A stretch of 64,000 nt of DNA from an uncultured Myxococcales bacterium (GTDB lineage: Bacteria > Myxococcota_A > UBA9042), in the NCBI GenBank assembly GCA_903929795.1, contig CAIYWC010000064.1, positions 1 through 64,000 of the forward strand, in the 5' to 3' direction. The notes beneath the pieces are model-generated. The model searched no databases. It had not been told where the DNA came from and saw only the letters and a list, made by a program, of their open reading frames with translations. The translations under genes were made by a program, and so were the position numbers. Numbering within the stretch: the stretch's first letter is position 1; every line of letters starts with the position of its first letter. This document shows positions 52,293 through 61,785 of this stretch, in pieces.

Positions 52293-55200
52293 GTGCGCAG
52301 CGTTCGCAGGGTCACAGCGCGGTATGTCATCGCGATCGCCGCCTGCGCGGCGTTGTGCAGCTGCAGCCTTTTGCACAAATCCGCCGACGTCGCGGATGAC
52401 CCCGGCGCCGCCGACGACACGGCGGACGACGACGCACTGCTCTTCTCGACTGACGCATTGGCTGACGCCGTGCCCGACGCGGCCAAGCCCGAGGCAGACG
52501 CGCACGACGCGGCGGATATCAAAGACATTGTGCACAAGGACGCTGCCAAGGACGCCGCCGAGGACGCCGCGCCCGATGCGGACGCCGCGCCCGATGCCGC
52601 CGACAGCGCCGCAGCTGCCGATGCAGTGCCTGACGCCGGCCCGCCGGTCTGTACCGCCGCCGAGATCACCGCGTGCAGCGACAACAACCCGTGCACGATC
52701 GACACCTGCGGCCCGGGCAGCGGCTGCGGCCACACGCCGTGGACCGGCGCGTGCGACGATGGCTCCGCCTGCACCGCCGGTGATTCTTGCGCAACCGGCC
52801 AGTGCGTCGGCAAGGCGATCAGCTGCGACGATGGCAAGCTCTGCACGTTCGACCTCTGCAAACCCAGCTATGGCTGCGTCCACCAGAGCAGCAGCGCGCC
52901 GTGCGACGACGGCAACATCTGCACGACCGGCGAGCACTGCCAAGCGGGCGCGTGCATCGGCGGCGCGCCGGCGGATTGCAGCGACGGCATCGCGTGCACC
53001 CTGGACACGTGCGAGCCCGACTTCGGCTGCGAGCACAGCTCCGGCGATGGCCCGTGCGACGACGACAGCTACTGCACGGTCGGCGAGAAATGCGTGGGCG
53101 GCGTCTGCGGCGGCGGCAGCCCCGCGCTGTGCAACGACGGCAACGCCTGCACCAGCGACGGCTGTGACCCGCCGACTGGCTGCACGTTCACGGCGCTGGA
53201 AGGCGCGTGCGACGACGGCAACCCGTGCACCGGACCCGACGCGTGCGTCGCGGGCGCGTGCGCAGGCGCGGTGCTCGTCTGCCTGCCCGCCGACGTGTGC
53301 CACAGCGCGGGCGTGTGCGACAGCCAGACCGGCACCTGCAGCCCGGTCAACGTGCCCGACGGCGTCACCTGCAGCGACGGCCTGGCGTGCACGACCGGCG
53401 ACGTCTGCAGCAGCGGCGCGTGCGTCGGTGCCTCGCAGTGCGACGATCACGACGTCTGCACGCTCGATTCTTGCCCAGCCAGCGGCAGTTGCCAGCACAC
53501 GGCCAGCTGCACGGTCGGCGGCACGGTCAGCGGCCTGGTCGGCAGCGGCCTGGTCCTGGCCACCGGCAGCCAGGTCGCGGCCATCGCCCAGAACGGCGCG
53601 TTCACCTTTCCCGGCGGATTTGCCAATGGGGCCAACTACTTCGTCACCGTCGCCAGTCCGCCGGACAGCCCGCCGCAAGCCTGCGACGTCAGCCACCGCG
53701 CGGGCACCATCGGCGGCGGCAACGTCAGCGACCTCGCGGTGCGCTGTTCCAACTGCGGCGACGGCCAGGTCGGCGGCGACCCGGTGATGCGCATCGAATT
53801 TGACTGGTTGGCGAACACGCAGACGCCGGCGCCGGAATTCATGGACTGCTGGGTCAACGGGACGCAGGTGCTGCACGTCGACGCCGCGACGCTGGACACG
53901 TACTGCGATCCGCTGATTCACCATGAAAATAGCGTGGATCCGAGCGGTTTGGCGGCGATCGTCGCTGGGAACAACATGCTTTCGTGCCAGTTTGCCCAGA
54001 ACCTCGCGTGGATCGTCGCGACGGTGCGGCACGCGTCCGGGCGCGGCGAGCAGGCGGTGCTGTACGATTTTGCGGGCGATACCGGCGGCACCACCGATGC
54101 CGTGCGGCGCAATGCCGCGTGTCCGGGCTTTGACGTGCTGGTGGCGCCGGCGAGCGTCGGCGTGAACGTCGGGCTGCAGGAAGCCTGCGATGACGGCAAC
54201 TTGGACAACGGCGATGGCTGCTCCGCGCAGTGCGCTACGGAGGCGTGCGCGACCGGGACCGATGGCGATCAGGACGGCTTGGACGACTGCTACGAGACCG
54301 CGACCGGCGTGTACGTGGACCAGACGCACACGGGCACGTCGCCGCAGCTGTGGGATACCGACGGCGACGGGCTGAGCGACGGCGACGAGTTGCTTGGCAC
54401 GCCGGGCGGGTTGGACCTGGCGGCGCTGGGCGCGCAACCGCTGCGGCAGGACGTGTTCGTGGAGGCGGATTGGATGACCGACGACGACGAGTGCGCGCTG
54501 CACAGCCACCAGCTGGTGCCAAGCCAAATTGCGTTGGCGGCGACGATGTTTGCCAACGCGCCGCACGTGAATCCGGACGGGACGACCGGGATTGCGCTGC
54601 ACGTCGACTACGGTCAGGGTGGCGTGTGGACCGGCGGCAATCACGCAGGGACGGCGGTCGAGTTTCCGCCCGAGATCGGCGCGGACCTGGCGGGCGTCAA
54701 GGCGGCGAATTTTGCCGCGAACCGGCTGGGCTATTTCCATTACGCGCTGATGATGCACAGCTTGGGGCCGACCGCGGGCGGCATCGGCGAAATCACCGGC
54801 GACGACTTCATCGTGGCCAGCGGCGGCTGCGACGCGTGCTACACGTGCAAAGGCACGCCGATCGTCGGGCATCTGCAAATCGAGGCCTTCTGTCACGAAT
54901 TGGGCCACAACCTCGGGCTTGGCCACGGCGGCGACAGCGCGTGCAACGGCAAGGCCAACTACCCGTCCATCATGAACTATCGCCACGCGTACTTTGGCGT
55001 GGACACGGACTGCGATGACGCGCCGGACGGCACGCTCGACTATTCCCGCGGCGACCGCGCGCCGTTGGACGAAGCCGCGCTGAACGAGGCCGACGGCGTC
55101 TGCGGCGGCTTCTGGATTGACTGGAACCAGGACGGCGCCGTGACGTCCAGCGTCGCGAAGGACCTGAACCCGACTTTTGACGCGACCTGCCCGGGCGCTG

Positions 55201-55364
55201 CACTGAGCCAGATGCGCGACCACGACGACTGGGGCACCTTGGGCTACACCGGCGTGCTGTCCTATTTGAGCGCCGCGGCGAGCAAGGGTCACAAGGCCCT
55301 CATTTGCTATGACGATGCGGCATCGGTGGCCAAGCGTACGCCGGTCCGCTGGCTGGGGCCGTAG
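52293..55364 (+). CDS. Large cysteine-rich lipoprotein metzincin metalloprotease
   Basis: Predicted surface zinc protease of 1023 residues. The GTG at 52293 gives a signal peptide with lipobox LCSC (Cys24). Then come an Asp/Ala-rich tether to about 115, an array of alternating CDDGxxCTxGxxC and CTxDxCxxxxGC units (about 120-405), a beta domain, a DUF4215-like CDDGNLDNGDGCSAQC (about 630), thrombospondin-3-type Ca repeats (DGDQDGLDDC, DTDGDGLSDGDE; about 657-700), and the catalytic domain with HELGHNLGLGH at 868-878 (His868, Glu869, His872, His878) and the Met-turn IMNYRHAYFG. The zinc motif and Met-turn make it a metzincin; the exact family is unclear. Substrates may be prey or host proteins. 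Confidence 0.9.
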   Translation: MRSVRRVTARYVIAIAACAALCSCSLLHKSADVADDPGAADDTADDDALLFSTDALADAVPDAAKPEADAHDAADIKDIVHKDAAKDAAEDAAPDADAAPDAADSAAAADAVPDAGPPVCTAAEITACSDNNPCTIDTCGPGSGCGHTPWTGACDDGSACTAGDSCATGQCVGKAISCDDGKLCTFDLCKPSYGCVHQSSSAPCDDGNICTTGEHCQAGACIGGAPADCSDGIACTLDTCEPDFGCEHSSGDGPCDDDSYCTVGEKCVGGVCGGGSPALCNDGNACTSDGCDPPTGCTFTALEGACDDGNPCTGPDACVAGACAGAVLVCLPADVCHSAGVCDSQTGTCSPVNVPDGVTCSDGLACTTGDVCSSGACVGASQCDDHDVCTLDSCPASGSCQHTASCTVGGTVSGLVGSGLVLATGSQVAAIAQNGAFTFPGGFANGANYFVTVASPPDSPPQACDVSHRAGTIGGGNVSDLAVRCSNCGDGQVGGDPVMRIEFDWLANTQTPAPEFMDCWVNGTQVLHVDAATLDTYCDPLIHHENSVDPSGLAAIVAGNNMLSCQFAQNLAWIVATVRHASGRGEQAVLYDFAGDTGGTTDAVRRNAACPGFDVLVAPASVGVNVGLQEACDDGNLDNGDGCSAQCATEACATGTDGDQDGLDDCYETATGVYVDQTHTGTSPQLWDTDGDGLSDGDELLGTPGGLDLAALGAQPLRQDVFVEADWMTDDDECALHSHQLVPSQIALAATMFANAPHVNPDGTTGIALHVDYGQGGVWTGGNHAGTAVEFPPEIGADLAGVKAANFAANRLGYFHYALMMHSLGPTAGGIGEITGDDFIVASGGCDACYTCKGTPIVGHLQIEAFCHELGHNLGLGHGGDSACNGKANYPSIMNYRHAYFGVDTDCDDAPDGTLDYSRGDRAPLDEAALNEADGVCGGFWIDWNQDGAVTSSVAKDLNPTFDATCPGAALSQMRDHDDWGTLGYTGVLSYLSAAASKGHKALICYDDAASVAKRTPVRWLGP

Positions 55365-55418
55365 CGATGACGGTTGTGTGGCGCTTTCGCGGCGAATCCA
55401 TGACGCGCCGCCGGGCGC

Positions 55419-55447
55419 TTGCATCGCACGTCGCTTGTCCCTACGCT
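55419..55447 (+). promoter_or_regulatory. Candidate sigma70 promoter of speD
   Basis: TTGCAT, a 17-base spacer and TACGCT, about 75 bases before the ATG at 55523. Confidence 0.45.
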
Positions 55448-55522
55448 CGCGCGGCCTGCGGCATCTGGCCGTCAGGCGGGCGTCCGGAAAGCCGAGTCGA
55501 ACGTGCGTGAGGAGCGATTGGG

Positions 55523-56362
55523 ATGCCGTCGGTCAAGCCGCTGAAGAAGCTGCGTTTGCAGGGTTTCAACAACCTGACCAAGACGCTCAGCTTCAACATC
55601 TACGACATCTGTTATGCCCGCACGGCGGCCCACCGGGACGAGTATATCGCCTACATCGACGAAGCGTACAACGCCGAGCGTCTCACGGAAATCCTTGAAA
55701 ATGTTGCGCAAATTATCGGTGCAAACCTGCTGAACGTCGCGCGCCAGGACTACGATCCGCAGGGCGCGAGCGTGACAATGCTGATCTCCGAGGATCCCAT
55801 CGAGATGGCGGCCTACGCCGACGACGGCGAAGAGGCTCCGGGGCCGCTGCTGGTGACAAAAATCAAGAAAGATTCAGTGGTTGGCCACCTGGACAAAAGC
55901 CACATCACGGTGCACACCTACCCGGAGAGCCATCCGGACAATGGCATCTCGACGTTTCGCGCGGACATCGACGTCTCGACCTGCGGGCGAATTTCTCCTT
56001 TGAAAGCGCTGAATTACCTGCTGCACAGCTTTGAGTCGGACATCGTGACGATTGATTACCGCGTCCGCGGCTTTACGCGCGACGTCAGCGGCAAAAAATT
56101 CTACATCGACCACAAAATCAACTCGATCCAGAACTTCATCGCCAAGGAAACGCGCCACCGGTACCAGATGATTGACGTGAACGTCTATCAGGAAAACATC
56201 TTTCATACCAAGATGTTGCTGAAGGATTTCGACCTGGACACGTACCTGTTCGGCACCGGCGCGGACACGCTGACGGCCGAAGAGCAGCGGACTGTGGAAA
56301 AGCGCCTGAAGCGCGAGATGCTGGAGATTTTTTACGGTCGGCGCATCAAAAAAGGCGCGTGA
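55523..56362 (+). CDS. speD: S-adenosylmethionine decarboxylase proenzyme (E. coli type)
   Basis: Pyruvoyl-dependent decarboxylase that makes decarboxylated SAM for spermidine synthesis. It has 279 residues (E. coli 264). The self-cleavage site is [11 protein letters not shown] with Ser126, which becomes the pyruvoyl group after the cut at Lys125-Ser126. Other conserved parts are [17 protein letters not shown] at the N-terminus, [15 protein letters not shown] and [20 protein letters not shown] precedes the ATG at 55523. No spermidine synthase (speE) is in the window. The CANSDH-NspC pair 40 kb away is a different route to the same product class, so the cell may make more than one polyamine. 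Confidence 0.95.
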   Translation: MPSVKPLKKLRLQGFNNLTKTLSFNIYDICYARTAAHRDEYIAYIDEAYNAERLTEILENVAQIIGANLLNVARQDYDPQGASVTMLISEDPIEMAAYADDGEEAPGPLLVTKIKKDSVVGHLDKSHITVHTYPESHPDNGISTFRADIDVSTCGRISPLKALNYLLHSFESDIVTIDYRVRGFTRDVSGKKFYIDHKINSIQNFIAKETRHRYQMIDVNVYQENIFHTKMLLKDFDLDTYLFGTGADTLTAEEQRTVEKRLKREMLEIFYGRRIKKGA

Positions 56363-56371
56363 GGCCGCACT

Positions 56372-56686
56372 TCACTTGAACACGTAGAACTTTTCGTTCT
56401 CACCGAGCATTCCCAGCTCCGCGCGGATCGTCTGGCGCCGCACGTCCGGTCGCCCGGCGAACGCGCTCAGCCGCGATTGCAGTTCCTCGCCGCGCATGCG
56501 CTGTTCCAGCAGCTGTTCATCCAGTCGGTGCAGCTCGGCGCGCCGGTCGTCCACGCTGCCTTTCGCCGTCCACGAATGCCACAGACCAACGGCGCTGACC
56601 ACGGCAAAAATCGTGAGCAATATCAAGCGAATGCCGTGCCACAGCCATCGAAACGTCGTCGCGATTCTCTTGCGCCAAGTCGCCAT
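56372..56686 (-). CDS. FtsB/DivIC-like septum formation initiator protein
   Basis: Predicted bitopic division protein of 104 residues. One transmembrane helix (about 20-38, LILLTIFAVVSAVGLWHSW) and a coiled-coil (about 45-80, DRRAELHRLDEQLLEQRMRG) are followed by the characteristic end ELGMLGENEKFYVFK. FtsB bridges FtsL and FtsQ in the divisome, with the coiled coil in the periplasm. Its stop faces the speD stop nine bases away. Confidence 0.85.
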   Translation of the reverse strand: MATWRKRIATTFRWLWHGIRLILLTIFAVVSAVGLWHSWTAKGSVDDRRAELHRLDEQLLEQRMRGEELQSRLSAFAGRPDVRRQTIRAELGMLGENEKFYVFK

Positions 56687-56831
56687 TGCCGCCCTCGCAC
56701 GTTGCGCCCTGCGCGAATTGCAGGTGCCACGGCGCGGAAGATGACGCAGACTGAAATCCCGTCAACTTTTCAAGCGAAACTCGCCACGAATCGGATCGCT
56801 TGCATGCCGATCAGTCTCTAACTCCCTGAAT

Positions 56832-58676
56832 TCAGGGAATCGTTTGCGCGCTTGAAACGGGTGTCGTCGCGCGGTCGCCACCGCTCGCGGAGCGCGTTTC
56901 GCGTTGAATTCGCAGCTCAAACGTCGCTCCGCCGCCCGGTGTGTCGCGATAGGACACCGTGCCGCCGTGGGCCTCCGCCACCTGCTTGACCATCGCCAGC
57001 CCCAGGCCCGTGCCGCCCTCCTTGCCCTGCGTGGCAAAAGCGTCGAACAGGCGGTGCTGAAACGCCAGCGGCACACCCGCGCCGTTGTCGGCAAAAGTCA
57101 GCACAACTTCATCGGGATTGCCGGCGATTTCCACGGAAAACTGGCTGCTCTTGTGGTCGACAAGCGCCTCGCGCGCGTTCTTGGCGATATTTTGCACCGC
57201 CCGCGCGATCTTGAACGCGTCAAACCGCGCCATCCCGCGGTCCTGCGCCGTCACTTGCCAATGCACGTGCGAACCGGCAAAAATCGCGTGCAGCAACTCC
57301 TCGACTTCCTTGGCAAAATCTGCGAGCGCCACCCTGCGCGTCAGCAGCACCTGCTCGCCGCGCGCAAACGCCAGCACGTCGCGGGTCATCTGCGTGAGCG
57401 CGTCCAGCTGGCTGAGCGTCTTGGCGGCCAGCTCGGCGCGTTCCGCCGGCTCTTCCTCGCGGGTCATCAGCTGCACGTAGCCGGACGCGACGGTCATCGG
57501 CGTGCGAAAATCGTGCAGCACGCCCGCCAGCGCGGTCCCCAGCGCCGCCAGCCGGTCCTCGCGCTCCGCCTGCGCGCGCTCCTGCCGGACCGCGAGCGCG
57601 CGCGCGACCTGACCCGACAGCAGCGACACGACCTTGGCGTCAGCATCTGAAAAACCGTTGTGTTTTCCCGGCCGATCGAGCACCGCCAGCGCACCAAGCA
57701 TCTCGTCCTCGACGATCAGCGGCACGACGAGGCCTGCCGCGGGCTGAAACGGCAGCTGCTCTTCCTCGGCCATCTCGCGCAGCGCCGCCAAGCCCGGGCC
57801 GATCTCCAGCGGCGCGCGGTGCTCCATCGCCCTGCCGCACAGGCCCAGCTGGGTCGGAAACGCCAGGATCTGCACGCCCGGCGTCCGCCGTTCCTGGCGA
57901 TGGACAATCAGCCCGCCGTTGGGCGTCGCCAGCGCGACCTGACACAGCGAGCTCGGCACCGTCACGGCGATGCGCTGGATGATCGCGTCGATCGCCGCGT
58001 CCAGGTCACCCGTGGCGCCCACCTCGCGCTCGATCGCAAACAGCAAATCGATCTCCGCCAGCCGCTCCGCCAGCTGCTCCTGGGTGTCCTTGAGCGCCAG
58101 GTTGTTGTGCACAAGCGTTGCGTTGAGCTGCGCGTTCACGATCGCGATCGCCGCCATCGCCATGATCGTGGTCAGCAGCGACTCGTCCTCGACGGTAAAC
58201 CAGCCGGAGCGGCGGTTGAGGACCTGGACCACGGCGATGAGCGCGCCGTCGCGGTCGAAGACGGGCTGACAGAGCATGGACCGCGTGCGGTAGCCGAGCA
58301 GCACATCGGATGACGGGTCGAACCGGCTGTCCAGGTACGCGTCCTTGACGTTCACGCTGCGGCCCGTCTGCGCGACCCAGCCGGCGAGCCCTTGGCCGCG
58401 TTTCAACCGGATGTCGAAATGCCGCGCGCCTTGTGCGACCGAAGACCACAGCAGCTCGCGTTCCTCGTCGATGAGAAACAGCGTCGATCGGTCCGCGTTT
58501 AGCGCCTGCGTCACGCGTTCCATGATCAGCCGCAGCAGCGTCTCCTGGGCCAGGTTGGCCGAGAGCGCCCGCGCGATGTCCGCCACGATCGCCAGCCGCA
58601 CGTCGCTGTTCAGCGCCACGATCGGCTCCGGCACGTCAACGGGCAGGTCTCGGGACTGGACTGGGCGTTGCGACAC
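56832..58676 (-). CDS. GAF-domain sensor histidine kinase
   Basis: Cytoplasmic two-component kinase of 614 residues with no transmembrane helix. Two GAF domains lie at about 30-180 (LNADRSTLFLIDEERELLWS) and 215-365 (AAGLVVPLIVEDEMLGALAVLDRP). The HisKA phosphoacceptor is His388 in GVLHDFRTPMTVASGY, followed by the HATPase region with N-box NIAKNAREAL, G1 FADNGAGVP and G2 GTGLGLAMVKQVAEAHGG. It starts at a GTG with GGAGG upstream. No response regulator is adjacent, so it is an orphan kinase in this window; the ligand of the GAF domains is unknown. Confidence 0.92.
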   Translation of the reverse strand: MSQRPVQSRDLPVDVPEPIVALNSDVRLAIVADIARALSANLAQETLLRLIMERVTQALNADRSTLFLIDEERELLWSSVAQGARHFDIRLKRGQGLAGWVAQTGRSVNVKDAYLDSRFDPSSDVLLGYRTRSMLCQPVFDRDGALIAVVQVLNRRSGWFTVEDESLLTTIMAMAAIAIVNAQLNATLVHNNLALKDTQEQLAERLAEIDLLFAIEREVGATGDLDAAIDAIIQRIAVTVPSSLCQVALATPNGGLIVHRQERRTPGVQILAFPTQLGLCGRAMEHRAPLEIGPGLAALREMAEEEQLPFQPAAGLVVPLIVEDEMLGALAVLDRPGKHNGFSDADAKVVSLLSGQVARALAVRQERAQAEREDRLAALGTALAGVLHDFRTPMTVASGYVQLMTREEEPAERAELAAKTLSQLDALTQMTRDVLAFARGEQVLLTRRVALADFAKEVEELLHAIFAGSHVHWQVTAQDRGMARFDAFKIARAVQNIAKNAREALVDHKSSQFSVEIAGNPDEVVLTFADNGAGVPLAFQHRLFDAFATQGKEGGTGLGLAMVKQVAEAHGGTVSYRDTPGGGATFELRIQRETRSASGGDRATTPVSSAQTIP

Positions 58677-58748
58677 ACGGCCTCCGGAGTGCGATGGTAA
58701 ACCCGCCAGCGCCGTTCGTCATCCCGCAGTTGTCGGCGTCGGCCGTCC

Positions 58749-59539
58749 GTGGCAAAACCCGGGAGCATGAAGCACGATCAGCGCCAAAAGCCGACTCCGG
58801 GGCACACGCCGACGCCGCCGACCGGCCAGGCGCGCACGCCGTCGCCGCTGGCGGGGCACAGCTATGCCGCCGGGCAGACGCTGCAGTCGTTGCAGACGAC
58901 GGTGCCTGAGCCGCAGCTGCGTCCGGAGCCTGGATCGCTGCACCGCGCCGCGGCGGCGCTGCATGGGCTGCACGGCGGGGTGTTGGTGCATGCCGCGCGG
59001 CACGCCGACGTGCCGGTGGCGGGGCTGGCGGCGATCGTGTTGGCTGAACAGCATTTCTTGCCGCCGCGCACGGACGATCGGATGCCGCTGCGGTTTGAGC
59101 CGTACCCGTTCTGGCTGGCGACGGGGGCTGGCTGGTAGACAGCCACAAGGACCAGGCCGCCGAGTATCAGGCGCTGCGCGAGGCGCAGGAGGTGGACCCG
59201 GTGGCGGCGCTGGAGGCGACGCGCATGGGCGTGGCGCAGGTCAGTGGCGGACAGGCGCAGGCGGCGGGGTACACGTCGGCGGCGGCGATGCACGAGGCGC
59301 TGGCGGCGGACGCGGGCGCGCAGGTGCGGGCGCTGGGCGCGTTGGCTGCGGCGGATGCGGCTTTGGGCGACGCGCTGCGGTCGGAGAATTGGCGGACGGT
59401 GGCGTCGTTGCGCGCGGGTCCGGCAGCTGGTGCGCTTGGCTACGACGACGCGCTTGCAGCATTTTCCAGCAGTTACAAGCCATTTGCGCTCGGCGGCGGG
59501 GACGACGACGGCGAGGCGCCCAGGAAGAAGCGCCCGTAG
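58749..59539 (+). pseudogene. N-acetylmuramidase-like gene (DUF3380 type) split by a frameshift
   Basis: Two frames together give one plausible protein of about 264 residues. Frame one (58749-59138; GTG at 58749 or ATG at 58767) has a Pro/Thr-rich start, then GLAAIVLAEQHFLPPRTDD and PLRFEPYPFW, which matches the muramidase domain (a Glu in the position of the catalytic VES-type Glu, and the RFEP block). It stops at 59136-59138. Frame two continues with WLVDSHKDQAAEYQALREAQ through VAALEATRMGVAQVSGG to a stop at 59539. The change lies in the run of five G at 59123-59127; six would restore one frame. Real loss, slippage or a sequencing error are all possible. Confidence 0.65.
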
Positions 59540-59557
59540 TCGGGCCATACGCACGCG

Positions 59558-59690
59558 CCTCATTTCGAGATCAAACGTCCGTCCTTCACGGCCTGCCTGC
59601 GGCGGAGCGCGCGGGCGGTCCAGTCCGAAATGCCACAGGTCCAACCTGCGACCGTTGGACCTGGCAGTAGGCGTTCCTGCATCGCGACAA
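59558..59690 (+). repeat. Intergenic repeat family, copy B
   Basis: Best copy of the family. The core GTCCGAAATGCCACAGGT begins at 59623. GGTCCAAC (59638-59645) and GTTGGACC (59654-59661) form a perfect eight-base hairpin with an eight-base loop. The 5' part (TTTCGAGATCAAACGTCCGTC) aligns with copy A. Confidence 0.65.
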
Positions 59691-59714
59691 TTTCCCCGTG
59701 CCGATGCGCAGCCG

Positions 59715-59743
59715 CTGGACGCTCCCCCGTGCGCGTGTACGAT
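59715..59743 (+). promoter_or_regulatory. Candidate promoter of hemH
   Basis: CTGGAC, a 17-base spacer and TACGAT, about 35 bases before the ATG at 59778. The -35 is weak. Confidence 0.35.
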
Positions 59744-59777
59744 GCGCCGACGCGTGGCGCGTGTGGGGCAAGATCGG

Positions 59778-60827
<1,050 letters not shown>

Positions 60828-60833
60828 GCGTGG

Positions 60834-61541
60834 CTACCTCGGCGGCAGCAACGACGGCAGCGACCAGTTGATTGGCGTCCCGCCGCGCGCCAGCAAGTGC
60901 GCGTTGATTTGGGAGAAATGTTTGCTGCCAAAGAAGCCGCGGTATGCGGCCAGCGGCGACGGGTGCGACGCGGTCAACACCAGGTGTCGGCTGCGGTCCA
61001 CGGACTGCGCCTTGCGCTGCGCTGGCGTGCCCCACAGCGCAAAAACCAGGCCGTCGCGCCGCCGGTTCAGTTCGGCAATCGCGCGATCCGTAAACTGTTC
61101 CCAGCCCTGGTTGGCGTGCGATTGCGGCTGGCCGGCCCGCACGGTCAGCACCGCGTTCAGCAGCAGCACCCCTTGGCGCGCCCAGGGCATCAGGTTGCCA
61201 TTGTCCGGCAGCGCGATGCCGGTATCTGCCTGAATTTCCTTGAACACATTGACCAGCGACGGCGGCGGCGGCACACCGGGCTGCACCGAGAAACACAGGC
61301 CGTGGGCTTGGCCCGCGCCATGGTACGGATCCTGGCCGAGGATCACGACCCGCACCGCGTCGAACGGCGTCGCCCAGAATGCGTTGAAGATGTCGGGTCC
61401 CGGCGGATAAACGACCTGCGAGCGCTTTTCCTCACGCAAAAACGCACGCAGATTCTGCATGTACGGCTGCTCGAACGTGTCCCCCATCACCGCCAACCAG
61501 GACGGCTCCAGCTGCGGCGGCTTGTGCGTTGTCGGCTTCAT
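60834..61541 (-). CDS. ung: Uracil-DNA glycosylase, family 1
   Basis: Removes uracil from DNA in base-excision repair. It has 235 residues, near the usual 225-230. The catalytic water-activating motif GQDPYH is at 70-75 with Asp71, followed by GLCFSV and the Leu-loop HPSPLAAYRGFFG with its essential His. A strong Shine-Dalgarno sequence (AGGAGG) sits before the ATG at 61541. It is convergent with hemH, six bases away, and divergent from the ATP-grasp gene, with repeat copy C in the region between. Confidence 0.97.
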   Translation of the reverse strand: MKPTTHKPPQLEPSWLAVMGDTFEQPYMQNLRAFLREEKRSQVVYPPGPDIFNAFWATPFDAVRVVILGQDPYHGAGQAHGLCFSVQPGVPPPPSLVNVFKEIQADTGIALPDNGNLMPWARQGVLLLNAVLTVRAGQPQSHANQGWEQFTDRAIAELNRRRDGLVFALWGTPAQRKAQSVDRSRHLVLTASHPSPLAAYRGFFGSKHFSQINAHLLARGGTPINWSLPSLLPPR

Positions 61542-61631
61542 CCGAACCTCCTTCCAGCGCAAGTACGCCAGCCGGGGGCAGTGCGCAAGCGTCTTCTGGT
61601 CGTGCGGCGCCATCCGCGGTATACACGCCGG

Positions 61632-61740
61632 CCGAAAGTGGAGTTCAAGCCGTGCCGAACCGCGGCGCACGACCGCAGGGAAGCGCCCGCGGCCCAGTCC
61701 GAAATGCCCCAGGTCCGCCGACCGGCGCCTGATGTCGGCA
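61632..61740 (+). repeat. Intergenic repeat family, copy C
   Basis: Shares GCGCCCGCGGCCCAGTCCG-type sequence and the core GTCCGAAATGCCCCAGGTCC (from 61697) with copy B. CGCCG/CGGCG and CAGG/CCTG give a nested hairpin after the core. It lies just upstream of the ATP-grasp promoter. Confidence 0.6.
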
Positions 61741-61761
61741 AACGGTCAGCACGGGTAGAAT
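61733..61761 (+). promoter_or_regulatory. Candidate promoter of the third ATP-grasp gene
   Basis: A good -10 TAGAAT (61756-61761) with only a weak -35 (TGTCGG, 17-base spacer) at the end of repeat copy C; the ATG is 24 bases further on. Confidence 0.4.
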
Positions 61762-61785
61762 GCGGTCCTGCCGCAGGAGAGAGCC

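Noticed and set aside
52293-53520. CRISPR-like periodicity in the cysteine-repeat region
   Set aside because: Period reflects the coding units CDDGxxCT and varies in length; no constant repeat with unique spacers.
51747-55424. A 1225-codon open frame on the minus strand opposite the metzincin lipoprotein
   Set aside because: Antisense of a clearly coding gene; product is Val/Ala/Arg-rich without motifs.
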